A DNA stretch of 36,538 nt from JAVBMC01 sp031552845 (GTDB lineage Bacteria > Verrucomicrobiota > Kiritimatiellia > RFP12 > DVOR01): assembly GCA_031552845.1 (NCBI GenBank), contig JAVBMC010000077.1, positions 1 through 36,538 on the forward strand, in the 5' to 3' direction. Of the stretch, positions 1 to 7,940 are shown in pieces. The translations under genes were made by a program, and so were the position numbers. The notes under the pieces were generated by a model. That model saw only the letters and a list, made by a program, of their open reading frames with translations, was not told where the DNA came from and did no database searches. Numbering within the stretch: the first letter of the stretch is position 1; every line of letters begins with the position of its first letter.

Positions 1-435
1 AAGGCCGGTGCACTGGTTGGCTATTTGGGTGGCGGCGTAAATGGAGTAACGCTGGTGCGCCTCCCTGCTTTGCAACAGGTCGATTACGATACCCCGGAAG
101 ATTTTGAACTGCTTGTCCCGCGTTTCAAGCGGTTTACGTCCTCTTTTGAGCTTATTCGCATTGATCCAGGTCTGCGCGCAGTGCCACGAATAGGCCGGAA
201 CAGTTGTTAAGTCCGAAAGCTGATGAGCGTAGTACCCCCGTTTGAGTTCATTGCGGATCGTGCGTTCGCAACAGCACAAGCGCACGGCCATTTCTTTGCA
301 GAACGCAGCACCCTGCACCCGGCGTCCGGGAGCTTGCTTGCGGGCTTCTGCGTGCCACTGTTCAAGACGCTGGCGGTCAAGCTGCGTTAAAGGTTGATTC
401 TTACGGCGGGGTTTTGTATGCTGGTGGCGTTCCAT
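1..435 (-). CDS. IS30-like transposase, N-terminal part, cut by window edge
   Basis: Reading leftward from an ATG at 435, an open frame of 145 codons runs off the window with no stop. A ribosome-binding site (AAAGGA, 443-448 on the minus strand) precedes the ATG. Residues about 15-65 look like the helix-turn-helix of IS30-family transposases: LTQLDRQRLEQWH, then a second helix ending in ERTIRNELKRGYY, which matches the family pattern of STISREIKRN. A basic segment (KLKRGRKPLETRD) follows. The DDE catalytic core would lie outside the window, so activity cannot be judged. Sequence in front of the start (436-540) is probably the IS end, but I could not fix the terminal repeat or a target duplication. 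An alternative is another HTH-type DDE transposase. Family assignment rests on motif recognition only. Confidence 0.65.
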   Translation of the reverse strand, partial: MERHQHTKPRRKNQPLTQLDRQRLEQWHAEARKQAPGRRVQGAAFCKEMAVRLCCCERTIRNELKRGYYAHQLSDLTTVPAYSWHCAQTWINANKLKRGRKPLETRDKQFKIFRGIVIDLLQSREAHQRYSIYAATQIANQCTGL

Positions 436-502
436 CGGCGGTTCCTTTCTGTTGTTTGGTTTAGTCATCAAAATGATACGAAAATCGGCCCGCCGATGGA
501 AC
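429..502 (-). promoter_or_regulatory. Foldback inverted repeat masking the transposase start
   Basis: A perfect 13-bp inverted repeat has GTTCCATCGGCGG at 429-441 and CCGCCGATGGAAC at 490-502, with 48 nt between. On the minus-strand mRNA the downstream arm contains the transposase AUG and directly follows its ribosome-binding site. A transcript entering from outside the element would therefore fold and hide the start codon. A possible -10 (TATCAT on the minus strand, 473-478) lies between the arms, so the element's own transcript would lack the first arm. A second imperfect dyad (CGAAAATC at 479-486 and GATTTTCG at 527-534) may mark the element's end. Confidence 0.6.
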
Positions 503-652
503 ACTAAACGTCTCAACCGGCGGTTAGATTTTCGCGCCCCCCATGGGAGGCTCCCCTGAAAGAGAGCGTGCCCGGGCACCCCCCATCTGCAGGGAAAAGA
601 TATTTTACACTTTACAAAAGTGCCGATACGAAAAATAGATGACAAGGATGGC

Positions 653-682
653 TTGACAAAGGACACAAGTTAGTGATATACT
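653..682 (+). promoter_or_regulatory. Strong sigma70-type promoter
   Basis: TTGACA at 653-658 and TATACT at 677-682 are separated by 18 bp. The start codon of the first lipoprotein-cluster gene is 57 nt further on. The rest of the 303-bp gap 436-738 holds the presumed IS end and a GC-rich palindrome (GTGCCCGGGCAC, 568-579), with no gene that I can support. Confidence 0.8.
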
Positions 683-738
683 TCCCTTAATCAGTTGAGA
701 ATTCACCGAAATAAGTGAGGTAAAAGACCGAGGTTGCG

Positions 739-1218
739 ATGGGTGCATTTTCGCGAAAGGGTTGTCTGTTGAATATTGTGCAACTGCTGACGATGGGGCT
801 GGCGGTGGTGGCAGTTGTGGCGTGGCTTGAATATAGAGGGTTTGATACTGTCACGACCGAGTTTGGCCCGATGGAGGAGGTGCTGGGGATTGTCGGCAAA
901 ACACCAAAGTGCGCAGAGCGCGACAGGTATAGAGTCTATACGTTAACGAATGCTGAGATTGAGCATGTTTTGAGCCTTACGTTATCGAAGAAAGGGTTTT
1001 CCTATCGTGAGTGGGAGCCTTGTTACAAGGACATTGGTCTGAACGGAGGTAAGGCCGACTCCATCACCTATAAGCTTCAATCGACCTTTCCGCGGAAACC
1101 TGTGAGGCCTGTGATGGTGTCGCGAAAGTATGACTACTCAGACCCTTATCACGATATTGCCATCTACGTGAGCCGCGAGAAAAATGAATTGGTGTTAAGC
1201 CATTGGCGGACGCGATGA
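739..1218 (+). CDS. Hypothetical membrane-anchored protein (family A, copy 1)
   Basis: 159 residues, start ATG with GAGG at 730-733. I do not recognise a named family. One hydrophobic segment at residues about 10-30 (NIVQLLTMGLAVVAVVAWLEY) predicts an inner-membrane anchor or uncleaved signal, with the remainder outside the cytoplasm. It is a diverged paralogue of the gene at 3166-3579. Both share VT..F...E.VLG...KTP near residue 40, then Y.L...EIE..LS..L, a W.PCY.D motif and a C-terminal IYV....LVL strand. The two flank a pair of paralogous YwqK-like lipoproteins. It is the first gene after a strong promoter and ends 29 nt before the next, so the four genes are probably one transcript. Function unknown. 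Confidence 0.75.
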   Translation: MGAFSRKGCLLNIVQLLTMGLAVVAVVAWLEYRGFDTVTTEFGPMEEVLGIVGKTPKCAERDRYRVYTLTNAEIEHVLSLTLSKKGFSYREWEPCYKDIGLNGGKADSITYKLQSTFPRKPVRPVMVSRKYDYSDPYHDIAIYVSREKNELVLSHWRTR

Positions 1219-1247
1219 AGGGACTGCTTGAAATAAAGGAGATGGTT

Positions 1248-2153
1248 ATGAGAAAGCGACTGTATCAACTGATGAGCTGGGGATTCTTGGCGGTGTTGGT
1301 GAATGGCTGTGCATCGAATAGCTTCTATCCGCCATCGCGGTATGTGGGGCAGGCTGATTATATGAATGAGTTCAGGAATGGTCAGTTGCCCGGCAAGCAA
1401 AATGATTTCACGGGGCTGTGGCAATACCGTGACCAAAGGGGCAACATCAAGACAGAGGGCTGGTATAAGAATGGTAAGCCTGTTGGCCTGTGGAAGTCTT
1501 ACGCTGCGAGCGGATTAGTTTACTCCTCAATGTTCTATGCCGAGGATGGGACTTATTTCAATGTCAGTTATTATCCTGATGGGCTTCCATGGATGGTGGG
1601 ATTCGGGACGTATGCATTTGAAGATGGTCGTTATACGCACAAGAGCGATCCGAAAAAGAAGAGCATTTACTACACCCCAGACGGCCTGCTCGATTCCCAT
1701 AAGCCCAAGCCTCTGCCACGCATTGAGAAAGGATGGCGTTGGACACTCTCGTATTCACATGTAACATCTGGAAGAAGCTGCATTCCCTCCGGAATTATGT
1801 GGTTTGAGGATAAATGGACATTGCACAAAGACAACACTTTTACAGTATGGGCCTATTGCATTCCCAATAGTGCATCACCGGATGGCGAGATGGCGAAGCT
1901 TTGCGCTAAAGGCCGCTTGGATCCTGTCACGGGCGAAGTGAGCCTAACAGAAACCATCAAGCACTTGGGGGATATGTCGGTGGAATTGAGCAGCAAGCAG
2001 GTTGATAGCGAAAGAGATGGCGTAGCTGTCGAGATGATATTAACGATGAAAGACCGTCGCGGAAAGGCTCTTCGCAAGTTCGAGATCACCGCCGGCCTTG
2101 AATATGTGGAGAATGGCAAACGTGTGGAGCCGCCGATGAAGGGTTTAGAATAG
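1248..2153 (+). CDS. YwqK/MORN-like repeat lipoprotein (family B, copy 1)
   Basis: 301 residues. I chose the ATG at 1248 because AAGGAG (1236-1241) sits 6 nt upstream and the signal peptide starts there; the longer frame from 1203 has neither. A lipoprotein signal (MRKRLYQLMSWGFLAVLVNGC) ends in a lipobox-like VNGC, so it is probably anchored in a membrane and faces outward. Residues about 50-115 carry aromatic/Gly repeats of the YwqK/MORN type (GLW..., GWYKNGKPVGLWKSY, YYPDG). Such proteins occur as surface repeat proteins and, in some annotations, as presumed antitoxins; neither role is shown here. The C-terminal half has no recognised domain. It is paralogous to the next gene, and the first 100 or so bases are almost identical between them. 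Confidence 0.8.
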   Translation: MRKRLYQLMSWGFLAVLVNGCASNSFYPPSRYVGQADYMNEFRNGQLPGKQNDFTGLWQYRDQRGNIKTEGWYKNGKPVGLWKSYAASGLVYSSMFYAEDGTYFNVSYYPDGLPWMVGFGTYAFEDGRYTHKSDPKKKSIYYTPDGLLDSHKPKPLPRIEKGWRWTLSYSHVTSGRSCIPSGIMWFEDKWTLHKDNTFTVWAYCIPNSASPDGEMAKLCAKGRLDPVTGEVSLTETIKHLGDMSVELSSKQVDSERDGVAVEMILTMKDRRGKALRKFEITAGLEYVENGKRVEPPMKGLE

Positions 2154-2168
2154 AATAAAGGAGGGGTT

Positions 2169-3164
2169 ATGAGAAAGCGATTGTATCAACTAATGAGCTG
2201 GGGATTTTTGGCGGTGTTGGTGGGTGGCTGTGCGTCGAATGACTTCTATCCGCCATCGCAGTACGTAGGCATCTTCACACACATGAATGAGTGGAAGAAT
2301 GGCGAGCGGCATGAATTTAAGAATGGCGAGCTGCCCGGCGGACAGAATGATTACACGGGGCTCTGGCAACGGCGGGATGAAAAAGGTGACATTGACGTAG
2401 AGGGCTGGTACAAGAATGGTAAGCCCGTCGGTTTGTGGAAAACCTATGCTGATAGCGGGTTGGTTGACTCTTGTATCTTTTACGCGGAAGATGGAACTTA
2501 TTTCAACGTTTATTACTATCCCGATGGGCTTCCATGGAGGACGGAATGCGGGACGTACGCGTTTGAAGACGGCCGCTACACGCTCAAGAAGGATTCTAAG
2601 AAAGGCATTCAGTACACTCGGGACGGTCTGCCGGAAGTCTATAAAAAAACACCACGTATTGAAAAAGGATGGCGCTGGGCATTCGAAGAAGGTTATACTG
2701 GTGGCCAGTTCGTTCCTCTAAAGGAGATGAACGTTGACGACTTCTTGTATTTGTACAACGACAACACGTTCGCTATGTGGATTTATTACATCCCCTACCG
2801 AACAAACCTAAATGGCGAGATGGCGAAGCTTTGCGTGAAGGGGCGGTTGGATCCTGTCACGGGTGAGGTAAGCTTGTCGGAGGTTGTCAATTACTTCGGC
2901 CGAATGACGGTGGAGTTTAGCAGCGAGCGGGCCGACAATAAAACAGATGGTGCAGGCATCAAAATCACTTCAACGCTGAAAGACCACGAAGGAAACAAAA
3001 TTTGGGCATTCTGGCATCAGGTCAATATCGAATATCTATGTGAAGAATGTAAAGAAAGGAACAACAGAAGTGGACTGAAGCTGAAAGATATACGTCCATG
3101 TTCACATCAACAACCAACATCCGGCGGGACTGATGAACAAACGGACAAGCAACAGAAGGAATAA
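2169..3164 (+). CDS. YwqK/MORN-like repeat lipoprotein (family B, copy 2)
   Basis: 331 residues, start ATG with AAAGGAGG just upstream, 15 nt after the previous stop. The signal peptide is the same as in the neighbour except for VGGC in place of VNGC at the lipobox. A short insertion (about 10 residues after NEWKNGE) precedes the same Gly/Trp/Tyr repeats (YTGLWQRRDEKGD, GWYKNGKPVGLWKTY). The middle and C-terminus align with copy 1 but are more diverged (shared GEMAKLC.KGRLDPVTGEVSL). A polar tail (residues about 305-331, ending DEQTDKQQKE) is unique to this copy. This is a recent tandem duplication followed by divergence. Cellular role unknown. Confidence 0.8.
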   Translation: MRKRLYQLMSWGFLAVLVGGCASNDFYPPSQYVGIFTHMNEWKNGERHEFKNGELPGGQNDYTGLWQRRDEKGDIDVEGWYKNGKPVGLWKTYADSGLVDSCIFYAEDGTYFNVYYYPDGLPWRTECGTYAFEDGRYTLKKDSKKGIQYTRDGLPEVYKKTPRIEKGWRWAFEEGYTGGQFVPLKEMNVDDFLYLYNDNTFAMWIYYIPYRTNLNGEMAKLCVKGRLDPVTGEVSLSEVVNYFGRMTVEFSSERADNKTDGAGIKITSTLKDHEGNKIWAFWHQVNIEYLCEECKERNNRSGLKLKDIRPCSHQQPTSGGTDEQTDKQQKE

Positions 3165-3165
3165 T

Positions 3166-3579
3166 ATGTTTCGGCGTATTGTTTTGGCGTTGTGGTTGGT
3201 GGTGCTGGCGGGTTGCGACTTTGAAGATCGGCGCGACTTCGTGACACCGATGTTTAAGAAGATAGAGCCGGTGTTGGGGTTGACGGATAAGACGCCATTT
3301 CATGTGGATCCGATATTCTCAAAGGCGTATAAGCTGTCCACAAACGAGATCGAGCGGATTCTAAGCATACAGTTGGATGGATATAACGCTTGGAAGCCCT
3401 GCTATCTGGACTGCGTTACTTTACGAGGCTATCAAATAAAGAACCATAAACGCCCTTCAACCAATGACTGGTCACTGTGGGTAAGCGAGCGGCGGCCTCG
3501 CCGCCCGGATTGGCCGGTGCAAACATGGATTTATGTTGAGAAACGCGAGGGCATATTGGTACTGTTGACAAGCGAGTAG
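3166..3579 (+). CDS. Hypothetical lipoprotein (family A, copy 2)
   Basis: 137 residues. I chose the ATG at 3166, with AGAAGGA at 3154-3160, over the upstream ATG at 3133 because the lipoprotein signal MFRRIVLALWLVVLAGC begins there. The stop of the preceding gene (3162-3164) is 1 nt away, so translation is probably coupled. The mature part matches the gene at 739-1218 (PVLGLTDKTP, STNEIERILSI, WKPCYLDC, TWIYVEKREG). Copy 1 has a plain membrane anchor where this copy has a lipobox, so the pair may be tethered differently. Function unknown. No clear terminator follows before the fusA promoter. Confidence 0.75.
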   Translation: MFRRIVLALWLVVLAGCDFEDRRDFVTPMFKKIEPVLGLTDKTPFHVDPIFSKAYKLSTNEIERILSIQLDGYNAWKPCYLDCVTLRGYQIKNHKRPSTNDWSLWVSERRPRRPDWPVQTWIYVEKREGILVLLTSE

Positions 3580-3685
3580 CGAAAACATAGGAGGATAGGG
3601 AGCCAGCGGGTATTCTGACGTCAAGGGGGTTGTTTCGGGGAGCGTACAGGGGGTTGTGATTTTGGCGTGGGAATGGCGTTTTTTC

Positions 3686-3714
3686 TTGTTTATCAAGCCT
3701 AAAAAGTGTAAAAT
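3686..3714 (+). promoter_or_regulatory. fusA promoter
   Basis: TTGTTT at 3686-3691 and TAAAAT at 3709-3714 are separated by 17 bp. The predicted transcript starts near 3721, about 24 nt before the fusA ATG. The same TAAAAT -10 recurs in the promoter at 31496-31501. Confidence 0.7.
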
Positions 3715-3744
3715 CCGCGCTCGTATTTGAACATTAGGAGTAGT

Positions 3745-5829
3745 ATGTCTAGAGCGGTTCCCCTTAAGAACGTGCGTAACATTGGTATTATGGCACATAT
3801 TGACGCAGGTAAAACCACGACCAGCGAGCGTATTTTATTTTATTCCGGCAAGAGCCACAAGATTGGCGAGGTTCACGAGGGCGCGGCAACCATGGATTTG
3901 ATGGTGCAGGAGCAGGAGCGCGGTATTACCATTACTTCCGCAGCGACTGTCGTGACGTGGAAGGAGCACCAAATCAGTTTGATCGATACTCCCGGCCACG
4001 TGGACTTTACGGCTGAGGTGGAGCGTTCGCTGCGTGTGTTGGATGGCGCGGTGGCGTTGTTCTGTGCGGTGGGGGGCGTGCAGCCGCAAACGGAGCAGGT
4101 TTGGCGGCAGTCCGAAAAGTATGAAGTGCCGAAGCTGTGTTTCGTGAACAAGATGGACCGTGTGGGCGCGAACTTCTTCAACGTCGTCGAAGAAATCAAG
4201 AGCACCCTTGGCGGTAATCCGGTACAGATGGTGTACCCCATCGGCCAGAGCGAGGCTTTTACCGGCTTGGTGGATTTGCTGGAGTGGCGCGCGGTTTATT
4301 ACGCAGAGGAGAACAAGGGCACCGACCAGATTTTCAAGGACATCCCCGCAGAGCTGCTGGAGGCTTGCACCGAAGCCCGCCAAAACATGATTGAAAAGGC
4401 CGCCGAGCAGGATGAGGAGCTGATGGAGAAGTTCTTTGCCGAGGGGACACTCTCGAAGGAGGACATCATCAAGGGGCTGCGTAAGGGTTGTATTTCCCGC
4501 ACGATTGTCCCGACTTACTGTGGAACGGCTTTTAAGAATAAGGGCGTGCAGATTCTGCTCGACGCCGTGCTGGCATTCCTGCCGAGCCCGGAGGATATCG
4601 GCGCAGTGGCTTCCGAGAGCGACCCGACGGTGACCCGTGAGGCGAAGGATGATGCGCCGTTTTCCGGTCTGGCGTTTAAGATCATGACCGACAAGCACAT
4701 GGGTAAGATTACCTACATCCGCATTTATTCCGGTACTTTGCGCGTGGGTCAGGAAATCTTCAACTCGTCAATGGATGCTGCTGCCCGTATCGGGCGTTTG
4801 TTCCGTATGCATGCGGACCGTCAGGAGGCGATTGAGGAAGCACACGCTGGCGACATCGTCGCGGTGATCGGTTTGGGCAAGACCCGCACGGGCGATACGC
4901 TTTGCGATCCGGATAAGCCGATTATCCTTGAATCCATTGAGTTCCCGGCACCGGTTATCTCGATTGCAATCAAGCCTGCCAGCCGCAGCGACAACGAGAA
5001 GCTCGGCAACGCCCTGCACTCTTTGGCGCAGGAGGATCCGACCTTTACGGTGGCGTTTGACCAAGAGACGAGCGAAACGGTTATTTCCGGCATGGGTGAG
5101 CTTCACCTCGAAATTATCGTTGACCGCCTGAAGCGCGAGTTCAACGTCGAGTGCGAAGTCGGACGTCCTGAAGTGGCTTTGCGCGAGACGATCCGCATGA
5201 ATGTCGACAGCGAATACAAGCACGCCAAGCAGTCCGGCGGCCGCGGTCAATATGGTCACGTCTGCCTGCGCCTCGAACCGCAGGAGCCAGGCCGCGGGTT
5301 CACGTTCGTCAACGAAGTCAAGGGCGGCACGATTCCCGGCGAGTATATCCCGGCGGTCGAGAAGGGCGTCATCCGTGCGCTCACCAACGGTCCTGTGGCA
5401 GGTTATCCGGTGGTCGACGTCAAGGTGGTCGTTTACGACGGCTCCTACCACGAGGTTGACTCCAGCGAATTCGCCTTTATCGAAGCGGCCCGCCAAGCCT
5501 TTAAGCAAGGCTTCCTGAAGGCCAACCCGCAGCTGCTCGAGCCTGTCATGAATGTCGAAGTTTCGGTCCCGGAGGATTATATGGGTGCCGCAACGGGTTC
5601 CATCTGCCAGCGCCGCGGACGCGTCGATGGCATGGACGACAAGGCCGGCACCAAGCTGGTGCGCGGTTTCGTGCCGCTGAGCGAAATGTTCGGCTACTCC
5701 AACTCAATCCGTACAATGACGCAGGGACGCGGTGCATTCACCATGCACTTCGAACACTACGAAGCGGTTCCGTTTGAGCTCTCGGAGAAGATCATCGAGA
5801 AGCGCAAGGCCGAAGGCAAAGTGCGCTAA
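3745..5829 (+). CDS. fusA: Elongation factor G
   Basis: 694 residues, the usual EF-G length. EF-G is the GTPase that moves tRNA and mRNA through the ribosome after peptide transfer and helps recycle ribosomes. Motifs in order are the P-loop AHIDAGKTTT near residue 20, the switch region RGITITSAAT, DTPGHVDF (G3) and NKMD (G4). Domain IV follows with GGRGQYGHV, and the domain V end is GYSNSIRTMTQGRGAFTMHFEHYE. The ATG at 3745 follows AGGAG (3736-3740); the frame is open 18 nt further up but lacks a ribosome-binding site there. It has its own promoter and lies outside any rpsL-rpsG-tuf cluster here, with secG 15 nt downstream. Codon use drifts from G/T-ending in the first half to C-ending in the second. 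Confidence 0.97.
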   Translation: MSRAVPLKNVRNIGIMAHIDAGKTTTSERILFYSGKSHKIGEVHEGAATMDLMVQEQERGITITSAATVVTWKEHQISLIDTPGHVDFTAEVERSLRVLDGAVALFCAVGGVQPQTEQVWRQSEKYEVPKLCFVNKMDRVGANFFNVVEEIKSTLGGNPVQMVYPIGQSEAFTGLVDLLEWRAVYYAEENKGTDQIFKDIPAELLEACTEARQNMIEKAAEQDEELMEKFFAEGTLSKEDIIKGLRKGCISRTIVPTYCGTAFKNKGVQILLDAVLAFLPSPEDIGAVASESDPTVTREAKDDAPFSGLAFKIMTDKHMGKITYIRIYSGTLRVGQEIFNSSMDAAARIGRLFRMHADRQEAIEEAHAGDIVAVIGLGKTRTGDTLCDPDKPIILESIEFPAPVISIAIKPASRSDNEKLGNALHSLAQEDPTFTVAFDQETSETVISGMGELHLEIIVDRLKREFNVECEVGRPEVALRETIRMNVDSEYKHAKQSGGRGQYGHVCLRLEPQEPGRGFTFVNEVKGGTIPGEYIPAVEKGVIRALTNGPVAGYPVVDVKVVVYDGSYHEVDSSEFAFIEAARQAFKQGFLKANPQLLEPVMNVEVSVPEDYMGAATGSICQRRGRVDGMDDKAGTKLVRGFVPLSEMFGYSNSIRTMTQGRGAFTMHFEHYEAVPFELSEKIIEKRKAEGKVR

Positions 5830-5844
5830 TTAAAGGATAGTATC

Positions 5845-6270
5845 ATGGGAATTCTTACAGTTCTGCTTTACGTTGTCGAGGTCGCGGTTTGCCTCCTCCT
5901 CGTCGGAATCATCCTGCTCCAGCGCGGCTCTAAAGACGGCGGCGGCGCGGCGGGCCTTTCGATGGGCGGCGGCATGGGCGAGGCGGTTTTCGGCGGACAA
6001 GTCGGCAACGTCCTCACCAAAGGCACAATCGTCTTGGGCGTCATCTTCTTGGTGAACACCTTGACGCTGGCCATTCTTTCGGCAGGTAAAAGCGGCTCCA
6101 TCATGGAAGGTTCTTCCACGCGGACTCAGGCAGCGGCACCGGTAGAAATGCCCGCGGCTATGCCGATTGAAGACGCTGCGCCGGTTGCAATGCCGGCAGC
6201 ACCTGCGGCACCTGTTGCCCCTGCTCCTGTTGCAGCGCCTGCTGCTCCTGTAGCGGCACCGGTGGAATAA
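5845..6270 (+). CDS. secG: Preprotein translocase subunit SecG
   Basis: 141 residues. SecG is the small membrane subunit of the SecYEG channel. The N-terminal helix (residues 4-24), the conserved IILLQRGSKDGGGAAG loop, the GGGMGEAVFG segment and the second helix (about residues 56-78) match the family. The family's usual length is about 75-120 residues; the extra length here is a low-complexity Ala/Pro/Val tail (residues about 95-141) of uncertain use. AAAGGA at 5832-5837 serves as ribosome-binding site. It shares the fusA transcript and is followed by a terminator. Confidence 0.93.
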   Translation: MGILTVLLYVVEVAVCLLLVGIILLQRGSKDGGGAAGLSMGGGMGEAVFGGQVGNVLTKGTIVLGVIFLVNTLTLAILSAGKSGSIMEGSSTRTQAAAPVEMPAAMPIEDAAPVAMPAAPAAPVAPAPVAAPAAPVAAPVE

Positions 6271-6292
6271 CCGGCTTGCAAATGCGTAAACA

Positions 6293-6324
6293 AGGCATCC
6301 GGTCTGCGACTGGGTGCCTTTTTT
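6293..6324 (+). terminator. Intrinsic terminator after secG
   Basis: AGGCATCC (6293-6300) pairs with GGGTGCCT (6312-6319), giving 8 pairs with one T-G, an 11-nt loop and a run of six T to 6324. The next gene starts only 9 nt after the T-run. Confidence 0.85.
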
Positions 6325-6333
6325 ATTCACGAC

Positions 6334-6969
6334 ATGACTATTCTCTTTGATTTAGACGGCACCCTCATTGATTCCCAGCACGACATCGCTGCGGCTATCA
6401 ACCGCACGCGTACCGATTTCGGATTGCCGGTGCGCTCGTTCGACGAGATCATTGCCTGCGTCGGCGATGGCATGGGCAACTTGATCCGCCGCGCTATTCC
6501 TGAGCTGCCTGAGTCTAAAATAGAGGAAGCCTTGAAGATCAACAAGGCCAACTATCGTGCGCATCTCCTTGATAGCACCACGCTTTATCCCGATGTTGCA
6601 GAGAGCCTGCGCCTGTTGATTGAAGCGGGCCATCGATTGGGAATGGTGACCAACAAGCCGCAGGAGATGCTCCAGCCTCTGCTGGCCGGTTTGAACCTCG
6701 GCGGCTATTTGCAGGTGTCAATCGGCGGCGGGGACTGCCCGGAGCTCAAGCCATCCGCTCTGCCCCTCCAACTGGCGGCACAGCGCATGGGCGTACAGCT
6801 CACACCGGAGGATTGGATGGTCGGTGATAATGTTACGGATTTAGAGGCCGCCCGCCACGCGGGGATTCAGAGCTGCTTCTGCCGGTATGGTTTCGGTACT
6901 GCAGGCGATAGTCCCTTTACGTTGGCGGTGGATAACCTGCTTGAATTTGCGAGATACGTATGCTTCTAA
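6334..6969 (+). CDS. HAD-family phosphatase, phosphoglycolate-phosphatase-like
   Basis: 211 residues. The N-terminus MTILFDLDGTLIDS is HAD motif I, with nucleophile Asp6 and general acid Asp8. VTNK at about residue 108 is motif II (Thr), KPSALPL gives the motif III lysine, and WMVGDNVTDLEAARHAG holds the motif IV aspartates. A helical cap sits between motifs I and II, as in Gph, PpaX and pyrophosphatase-like members. The substrate is probably a small phosphate monoester such as 2-phosphoglycolate, but the subfamily cannot be fixed. The start is certain from motif I, yet no ribosome-binding site is visible: the terminator T-run lies immediately upstream. It overlaps the next gene by 10 bp and heads a six-gene overlapping operon. 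Confidence 0.85.
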   Translation: MTILFDLDGTLIDSQHDIAAAINRTRTDFGLPVRSFDEIIACVGDGMGNLIRRAIPELPESKIEEALKINKANYRAHLLDSTTLYPDVAESLRLLIEAGHRLGMVTNKPQEMLQPLLAGLNLGGYLQVSIGGGDCPELKPSALPLQLAAQRMGVQLTPEDWMVGDNVTDLEAARHAGIQSCFCRYGFGTAGDSPFTLAVDNLLEFARYVCF

Positions 6970-7940
6970 CTTCATTAGCGGTATTTGCGGCCGGACTGCT
7001 GATATTGGTCTGGAGCGCGAATGTGTTTATCGATGGTGCCGCCGCAACGGCCCGCCGCCTCGGCATGTCGCCGCTGTTGATTGGCATGCTGTTGGTCGGC
7101 TTTGGCACCTCGCTGCCGGAAATGATTGTCTCGGCCATTGCCGCCAGCCAGAACGTCCCTGAACTCGCGCTGGGCAACGCCTACGGCTCCAACATCGTCA
7201 ACATCTGCGTAATTCTCGGCGTCACGGCATTGGTCAGCCCCGTGCTGGTTGAATCCGCCATCCTGCGGCGCGAGTTCCCTGTGTTAGTCGGAATCATTCT
7301 GCTCTCATTCGCTTTAGTAATCGACGGCAGCCTCTCGCGCATTGACGCACTGATTTTATTAGTCGTATTCGTCCTGCTGATGATCTACTCCATACGCCGC
7401 GACCTGCATGCGCAGGGCGACAAACTGGCGCAGGAAGCCGAAGAAAATTACGCCACGCCGCATATGTCTCTCAAGAAAGGTCTCCTGCTGTCTTGCGGCG
7501 GCCTGCTGGGTTTGGTTGTCAGTTCACGTTTTTTGGTTTGGAGCGCAGTCTCCCTGGCACGCGCCGCGGGACTCAGCGACTTGGTCATCGGCTTGACGAT
7601 TGTGGCCTTTGGCACCTCGTTGCCGGAGCTCGCCGCTTCGATTGCGGCCACGCGCAAACAACAGCACGATATCGCCTTGGGCAATGTACTAGGCTCCAAC
7701 CTGTTCAACCTGCTGGCAGTTATCGGCATCGCCGGAACGATCCATCCGCTTGGCGTGGAACGTGCGGTGCTGATGCGGGACTTCCCGATGATGGTGATTA
7801 CAACGCTGCTGCTGTGGCTTTTCTGTAAATCGTGGCGCGGACGCCCGGGACGCATCAGCCGTATTGACGGCGTCTTCCTCTTAATCCTTTACGCCGGTTA
7901 CCTTGTTTATCTGGGTGTGACAGCAATAGGTGCAAAATGA
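6960..7940 (+). CDS. Calcium/sodium antiporter, CaCA family (YrbG-like)
   Basis: 326 residues, inner-membrane, about ten transmembrane helices. It has the two inverted alpha-repeats of the Ca2+:cation antiporter superfamily: GFGTSLPEMIVSAIAA with ALGNAYGSNIVNI in the first half, and AFGTSLPELAASIAAT with ALGNVLGSNLFNL in the second. The paired Glu residues in the two TSLPE motifs are the ion-binding acids known for the family. A polar linker (residues about 140-170) joins the halves. It probably expels Ca2+ in exchange for Na+ or H+; the ion cannot be read from sequence. The start overlaps the HAD gene by 10 bp, and its stop overlaps the next start as ATGA, which suggests translational coupling. 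Confidence 0.9.
   Translation: MLLTSLAVFAAGLLILVWSANVFIDGAAATARRLGMSPLLIGMLLVGFGTSLPEMIVSAIAASQNVPELALGNAYGSNIVNICVILGVTALVSPVLVESAILRREFPVLVGIILLSFALVIDGSLSRIDALILLVVFVLLMIYSIRRDLHAQGDKLAQEAEENYATPHMSLKKGLLLSCGGLLGLVVSSRFLVWSAVSLARAAGLSDLVIGLTIVAFGTSLPELAASIAATRKQQHDIALGNVLGSNLFNLLAVIGIAGTIHPLGVERAVLMRDFPMMVITTLLLWLFCKSWRGRPGRISRIDGVFLLILYAGYLVYLGVTAIGAK

Noticed and set aside
1203..1247. Upstream start (1203) for the first YwqK-like lipoprotein
   Set aside because: It lies inside the previous gene and lacks a ribosome-binding site. The signal peptide and AAGGAG fit the ATG at 1248, and the paralogue starts at the same residue.
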